Translations under genes and position numbers: made by a program | Shown here: positions 57,884 through 64,000 of the stretch, one piece after another | Layout: every line of letters starts with the position of its first letter | Numbering within the stretch: the first letter of the stretch is position 1 | DNA from: Hyaloperonospora brassicae | Taxonomy: Eukaryota > Oomycota > Peronosporomycetes > Peronosporales > Peronosporaceae | Assembly: GCA_947650285.1 (NCBI GenBank) | Contig: CANTFL010001373.1 | Location: 113,187-177,186, forward strand | DNA length: 64,000 nt | Reading direction: 5' to 3' | Notes under the pieces: generated by a model | What the model saw: the letters and a program-made list of their open reading frames with translations, nothing else | The model's database searches: none | Told to the model about the DNA's origin: nothing

Positions 57884-60800
57884 TGTATGATTCAGATAAG
57901 TTTTGTCACGAACAGTAGTTGAAACTAAAAACAAGTTCTATAACATATCTGATTTGTAAACCCACAGGAATCTATTATAATTGCAGTCATCTATACCATA
58001 GCATAAACCAGGGACGAAAAGACCAAGTGGTACAAATCAGATTACTATTAGCATAGTGACTGAGCTAGAAAAGCAGATGTCAGAAGCAAATGTTTAATGA
58101 CCTAGCGTCATTTTCAAGAATTCGAAACCCAAACTCATTTTAAGAGCATAAATCCGATTAAGAATTACCTTATTTTAGTCCGTGCTCCTTCTTTTTCTTT
58201 TGCTGACATGTATGATTTCGTATCTGCGAATTTAAAGCTCAACATTCACTAATGTTCATTCAATCCACGAGACTGAAAGCAAAATGAATATAATAAACTT
58301 GCACACTGTGTGGCCATATGTACAAATACGCGCGCAAACGCATACGATTTATAAGTTACCGTTACGAAGATGACGTATCGTCTACTTGTCGACGTCATAA
58401 CCAACAGATAAGCGAACAGTATCGTTAATCTTTAATCAGACCTCGATTCGATCGATGTATAATATAAAGAAATCAATATTGTGATACTGATCCATCAGCA
58501 AACCAAAATTTACTAGAACATATTCTAGCAGATTTTTAACATTAAAAGACATAATGTTTAGGTCTTATACGCGTGTGCACAAGGAATACAACGGCTCGAG
58601 AATGAAAGACCCGGCAAAGTACATAGTTTTCATCAAGAACTGCTATAAATATTTGACGTCGGTTTCTGCGCAAATAATTGTAACTTTACTCGGTTAAATC
58701 GAATTACAGTCCGGTGAACATACGACAACAATGTGACAGACCATAATCATTAATTTTCTGCATCGTTGTTTGATTTTAAGTGTACATAAAATGTGGAAGT
58801 ACTTCGAAATGTTTTGCATGAAAGCTGTGAACCTTAAAATTTGTAGTTTGGATGAAGAATTAATAAAGCTTTCATTTATAGTTGAGTAAATTATACATAT
58901 ATCATTTTACCCCTCATTTGAACCTACTATGGCAAGCAAATTTGCTCGTTGCTAAATTTAAGAAACTTGTTATAGATCCAGATTGATAATTTCATCAAAT
59001 ATTCATTTAAATGAGAGAACATATTAATCGTTAAAAAACTAAATGAACGTATATTTTATCATATTTAAAAAAATTAGCATCACCCAATATCATATGTGAG
59101 AAAGATATGAGTTTCAACATTAGTCGAAGCGAATAGGAATACATACAATGAAAAGCAAAGCTTAAACTAGCGTCAGCAAATGGACATTGTTTGCGAAGAG
59201 CGACAACTGCGAAAAATTGAAACATTAAGTCTGTTTTTGGGAGTACAATGAACAACGAAAATGATCATTAGATGCACCAATATTATGAATTACTAATTTA
59301 TGACGTGAACTCCAGCCTTGATGTGCAATATATGACGTAGCGGTACTGATCTAATTCCTCATTTCTATCGATAATGGCTGTCACTCGAATATAATGGCGT
59401 GTATTGCAAATTCGCGGAACCATGAACTACATATACGCATTCGGAAATGCAAGACAACCGACCCTAAAATATTTACATTTGTCAGGTAGTAAAGAAAAAG
59501 TGGTATACAAAGATATTTAATAGATGCAGTACGTCCGATTTGGTGCTTTTACCTTTTCTACACACTACCAATGATACCCTCGATATGAAATGGCCCCACC
59601 AGCGCATTATATATATATAATCCGCATTAATTAAGATAGTACGCAATGTTCACACCAGACACTTCGTATGCAGCACCTTCTATTCTTAAAGCTTAATATA
59701 ACCAACCTCTGTGAGTCTTCCGCAACTTGATGCTCCTACAGATGGATTTTTAACTAATGCTTGTTATATGCTCGATTCCTCTTCCACGGAATGTTACGCG
59801 AATTTGAGGGGCCATTAATTTTGTGTACTATAGAAAATCGATGCGAAAATCGATTATGCCAAATGACCAGTTCGCAGGTTACTCACTGATAGAACAAATT
59901 CTTGACATCACAAGACAATCTGAGCGAGAAGACGCGCCATTTAAAATCAGTAGTGTCTATTAGTTTTCACATGAGCTTAAAAAGCCTAACAGCGACAAAG
60001 TATTGCAGCAAACATTTCAAATCGCGATGCTTGTACTGCTTTCCAGCCAATTTAGAAATATAATGCTAAGATTTCGTCCGAACAAGCAATTTTTATACTA
60101 AATGAAGCTGAATATATTGTCTTTAACATCTACGATCGTTTATTTATCCCTATACCCCAAACATAGATTTTCGATATAAGACAACTTTAATCTTCCCTCA
60201 GCTTTCCGGTAATATGTTCCCTCACTTCGATATATCACAACATAATTGGTTTATATTGAGGCATGTAATGAATTCACGATACATTCATCAGCTAATTCTA
60301 AACCGGCCATTAGTGAATTCAGTCTGGTCGCATTCATTCGTTTGTAGTCTTCAGCGCGAAATTGGCCAAGATCAAGTATCAGACGCTTATGAACTTCAGC
60401 TGTCGATTCCACGTACGAGCGCAATATTGCACTATGAAATGGGGTACGGACCCGATCGTATGCAGGGATATTTTCTTAAGTTAATTGGTTCGGTAAACAC
60501 ATCTTGGTCCTTCTGATTTTCATCAACACATACATACTAATCGCCCTTGTGAAGGTTTAATGACTATTCATCGCAACGGGCCGTTTGCTTGCTCCCTATA
60601 GTCCATATCAGCATGTTGCTTCTGAATTGAGGTCCGATTTTGCAATGAATAAGACATGAACCTGGTTCCCGATCGTGGAGGATCGCCTTAATTGCGCCAA
60701 ACCGTCTAAACACGCATTTTTCGTGATTATCTGCGATCGTGTGTGCCATCCGAGGGGCGCTAGCCTTCGTTATCGAGTCAGTAAAACAGATACCGACCCA

Positions 60801-63016
60801 GAATAACAGTTCCGTATTCCCCTTAAACGATCGTGGCAATGACGGGGTGTGGTACATAGCCAGGATTCGAAACGGAGACTGTCTTGTTATTTTCGCCTTT
60901 GCAGCAATAATATATAAACACTACTCTCAAAAGAAAAGGGATGTGAAAGAGTGAGTGGCAAAAGTTAGTATTATTATTTTACAATCAAAACTTGTATAAT
61001 TTTGTTTGCTTTAAGTTTTCGCGAATTGCGTAATCTTTTGTCTTGTGAATTACATATACACTTACTATAAATTTTACGCAGTTCTTAATTGATTTATTGC
61101 AAAGTGTAAACCCGCATCAAAGGTATATAGAATATTTTTCGCTGGTTACGACTGAGGTGCCTGAATAAACTCTCGCATGCAGCCAATTTAGCTGCTTCAT
61201 TGTCATGATTACGGGAAAGCATGGCGAGAAGTAAGTTTCGTTTTGATTTTCAATTTACGTTTATTATGGTATACTTTTTGCTAACAAGGTAAACCAGGAG
61301 ACTGAGCGCTCGCGCAAGCAAGATAATGTAATAAACATACAAGAGCAGAAACGCTTAAGATGTCAGAAGTCTAGTTTCTCTTTGCTGACAAAATTTTTCA
61401 TGGATATGTATAAAAATTTCTACTTAGTATGGTAATTATTGGCCCTTCTTGGCTTTTACATCGTTATGCATTATAAATTAGCCTCCTGCAACATCTGCAT
61501 CTCTTTATCAAATGAAATTTTAAGGCTGCTGTTATGTTCCTAAATTATGGCGTATTCCTCTTCATCGACGCTTTGGGATTTCAATTACTTCGAGTCAATA
61601 GATGGGCTCTACGCACTTTTACAATTTATATATTGATATCATCACTTACGGTAGAGGGTGTGCCGAAAATGATGTCTAACATACGACGTATCTTGTGTAT
61701 TAAAAATAACTTCAAAATAATTTCGCCATCGCTTGTAACGCACCGAAGCCCTCTACCTGATTGATAACTGATAAAAGCTATGTGTTTTGGGTAAAGTAGC
61801 CACCAATGCTGTGCAAGTCCGTCATTCCTGGTGATTGTATATCCGTCGGTTGTAAGTACGACTCAATATACGAGTGATGGGCACAATATGTGCGCACATA
61901 CCGCCTTGTGGCCACGCAGTCGAAAATTATGCACACTCGGGTATCACAAAGTTCTTTTTTGTAGTCCTCGGCGGTTATATTTTGCATCCTTTCCAGACTG
62001 TGAGAATTCGAGATTTCGACCCTACAAGTCTCCGTTCTCTCAATTATCGATCTTTTGCGTACGCCGTAGTCGCACTGCGAAGACTTGCTAGATCCAATGT
62101 GTAAAATATGGCACCTTTGCCACTTCTTCCAAGATGCCAATGTTCACCCGCGTGGAGGCGCGAGAAAGGTTAGTATGATTAATTTGCAAACGGACGTGTC
62201 TAGCAAATATCGAAATAAGATCAGATCAATGATACGATGCAGGAGAAAGTTATATATTATGTATTCGCGGTCAATACGGGTGGATGAATATCACATATAA
62301 TCATCCAATCATGTTGTGGTTATTTTGAAGTCAGAAGATTCAATCGAAAATTGAGGGGAGATGACGGCTATTTCAATTTACTACAAAAAGAATAAATCGT
62401 GAACAACACTGTGCATTATTTCTCGTGATGTCAAGAATATAAGAAATACGCGAAAATTGGCATACAAAATCGACGTGACAAAGTTTCTCTCGACCACTCA
62501 AATATGAGAATTCTCTAGTCAGCTACGCGATAACCAATTTAATATATGTATTAAAATATATTCAAATTCAAGGGTCTAAAGGATTCTCAAAACCATTTTT
62601 AGGGGTTGTATAGTTACAATAACAGATTTGCGTCAGAATAATCCCGATTATCGTTTTAAAGCTGATCGAGGTGGTAGTTGTTATGCTTGTCGACACTAAT
62701 ATTTACACAAAAGAACTTATGCCGCCATCTATTTCCGTAAAATATCGGTAAGAAACCTTATTCAATTTTGTTAAAAACGGATAGCAAAAACATTATAAAA
62801 AGGATTTGAATTGAAAGTAGGCTCACATATGGCACTTGGAATTGTATAAATTTTTTATGTATAGATAAGCTCGCGGTTACCGTCACGCCAAACGTAAATG
62901 CTATTTCTCATTAAAACATCCTTAAGAAGTTCGATTTCATCAAATTTACCATTGTTATGGCGACATTATGACATTAAAAAGTCAAGTTTGTTTGCAGACA
63001 GGTAAGCCTCGAATTA
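57884..63016. other. 5.1 kb AT-rich DNA, nothing recognised
   Basis: Frames of up to 120 codons (for example 62140-61778 minus and 60214-60516 plus) show no motif and no compositional sign of coding. No repeat partner was found in the window. Confidence 0.4.
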
Positions 63017-64000
63017 CTAAGCCATAGGTCTATTTCTATCGAGATGACCGCTTAAGGCCGTATCGTGTGCCTCATAGAGGATCCGATACTTGATCTCTTC
63101 ACGACGAGAGAAAACAGTACGAGGACTATCCTCAACGTCCGTGCAGTAGCACAACATACCTTGATCAATGGAAAATTGATGCAGCCTTGCACGCAAATTG
63201 CTACCAATTGTACGTCTGAGCCTGGAAACGCCTCGCACCCAAGATCACGTAGCAACGCTACAAAATGATCTTGGCATAAGTCGAACGGATTAGGTCCGTG
63301 ATAAACGATGAAAGAGTCGTTCAGTGAGCAAGCTCACAGTAAGTTCTGCGTGACAGCGCATCAGTCAAATCATTTTTCTCTCCTGGCTTGTGCTTTTCTT
63401 CGAAATCACATTCGGCAAAGAATGAGAAAACAACGAGCCATTCTGTGAGAGAGGTGAGTCGAATGTGCTGCAGAGCGTAATGACGTATGACCGGGATGGA
63501 TCACAAAATATTTGAGCTGAGCAGATGAACGTGAAATTGAACGAGAGATTACGTTACTGCAAGAATCTCATTTTCAAGAGCTAAATGTACTTCTCTGCAG
63601 CTTTGAGCTGTCGAGATTCATACGAGACAACAAGATCATGACCATTTGTGTCTCCTTGCAATGAAGCACAGTCAACTGCGAATTCAGAAGCGTCACAGAC
63701 GACTAAAGAAAATCTAAGGACTGGGCAAAGCCAATGCCGGGGATTGAAGGGAACTCCCATTTGCATCTTTAAAAAATCATTATGTGCAATGATCCAGCAC
63801 CATTACATGTTCTTTCCAGGAGATCAGATGGTGGCCAATCCATTTCTGCATAGCTCGCAATCTACTTGTGCAAGTATCTGGCGAGGCCAAGCCGCTAACT
63901 TAAGTCCTCATAGTCTTTAAAAAACTGTCCAATCAACAATGTATTTGGCCTTTGCGGCATCCGGTCTTAAACCTCGCTTTTCAATTAAGCATCCTAGCAA
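63017..64000 (-). mobile_element. Second gypsy pol relic, runs off the right edge
   Basis: On the minus strand, from the edge leftwards: a RT-connection piece (LLGCLIEKRGLRPDAAKAKYIVDW, near 64000-63930), RNase H with FSLVVCDASEFAVDCA and SYESRQLKAAEK (63766-63581), a later RNase H piece with EKHKPGEKNDLTDALSRR (about 63420-63340), and an integrase N-terminal piece with YRILYEAHDTALSGHL (63238-63017). The order matches the element at 44-51 kb, but it is a separate copy with different decay. Its 5' part lies outside the window. Confidence 0.75.

Noticed and set aside
60845..60890. tRNA-like B-box (GTTTCGAATCC on the minus strand)
   Set aside because: No matching A-box, acceptor stem or cloverleaf could be drawn around it.
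61778..62140. 120-codon minus-strand ORF in AT-rich DNA
   Set aside because: Longer than most random frames there, but no motif, no neighbours and mixed signals on the opposite strand; left unannotated.

Overview
The window looks like nuclear DNA of an oomycete, most likely a downy mildew or Phytophthora relative (Peronosporales). This is inferred from four things: compact genes with few short GT-AG introns; the combination of an unconventional myosin, an MLF-family protein and paired PX-domain proteins; a secreted-effector-like gene with an EER motif and no bacterial or plant features; and chromodomain Ty3/gypsy and MULE remnants of the kind common in these genomes. The species cannot be read from the sequence.

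The window has two halves. Positions 1-24.7 kb are GC-richer and gene-dense: a glucose-6-phosphate 1-epimerase (-, one-base frameshift), an MLF-family protein (+), a TPR protein (+), ribosomal protein eS25 (-, start codon alone in exon 1), a DHX35-type DEAH helicase (+, divergent from eS25), two related PX-domain proteins in opposite orientations (11.4-12.4 kb - and 17.6-18.8 kb +, the second frameshifted), and a large IQ/coiled-coil myosin (+). Most are housekeeping genes: splicing helicase, ribosome, cytoskeleton, phosphoinositide binding and carbohydrate metabolism. Nothing suggests they form one pathway.

From about 24.7 kb to the right edge the DNA is AT-rich, nearly gene-free and full of decayed mobile elements. 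These are: two copies of one LTR family (A, 26.5 and 43.7 kb); three LTRs of a second family (B, 38.3, 44.3 and 51.6 kb); a decayed chromodomain Ty3/gypsy element on the minus strand (44.3-51.5 kb); two MULE elements with recognisable terminal inverted repeats (29.5-31.8 kb and 55.2-57.9 kb); the edge of a second gypsy pol (63.0-64.0 kb); and a 244-bp perfect trinucleotide array at 27.4 kb. The only non-transposon gene candidate there is an effector-like ORF with a predicted signal peptide, interrupted by one in-frame stop (41.2-42.25 kb, -). This matches the gene-dense/gene-sparse layout known for plant-pathogenic oomycetes.

The most unusual signals are in the LTRs. Family A LTRs hold a run of about ten tiny hairpins (4-6 bp stems, mostly 3-nt A-rich loops) whose stems are kept between two diverged copies while the loops change. 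Family B LTRs share a nested stem arrangement whose arms differ between copies in a compensated way. The gypsy element also carries the relic of a long open frame on the strand opposite gag-pol, next to its 3' LTR and overlapping the end of pol. All statements come from reading the sequence; no database search was run.
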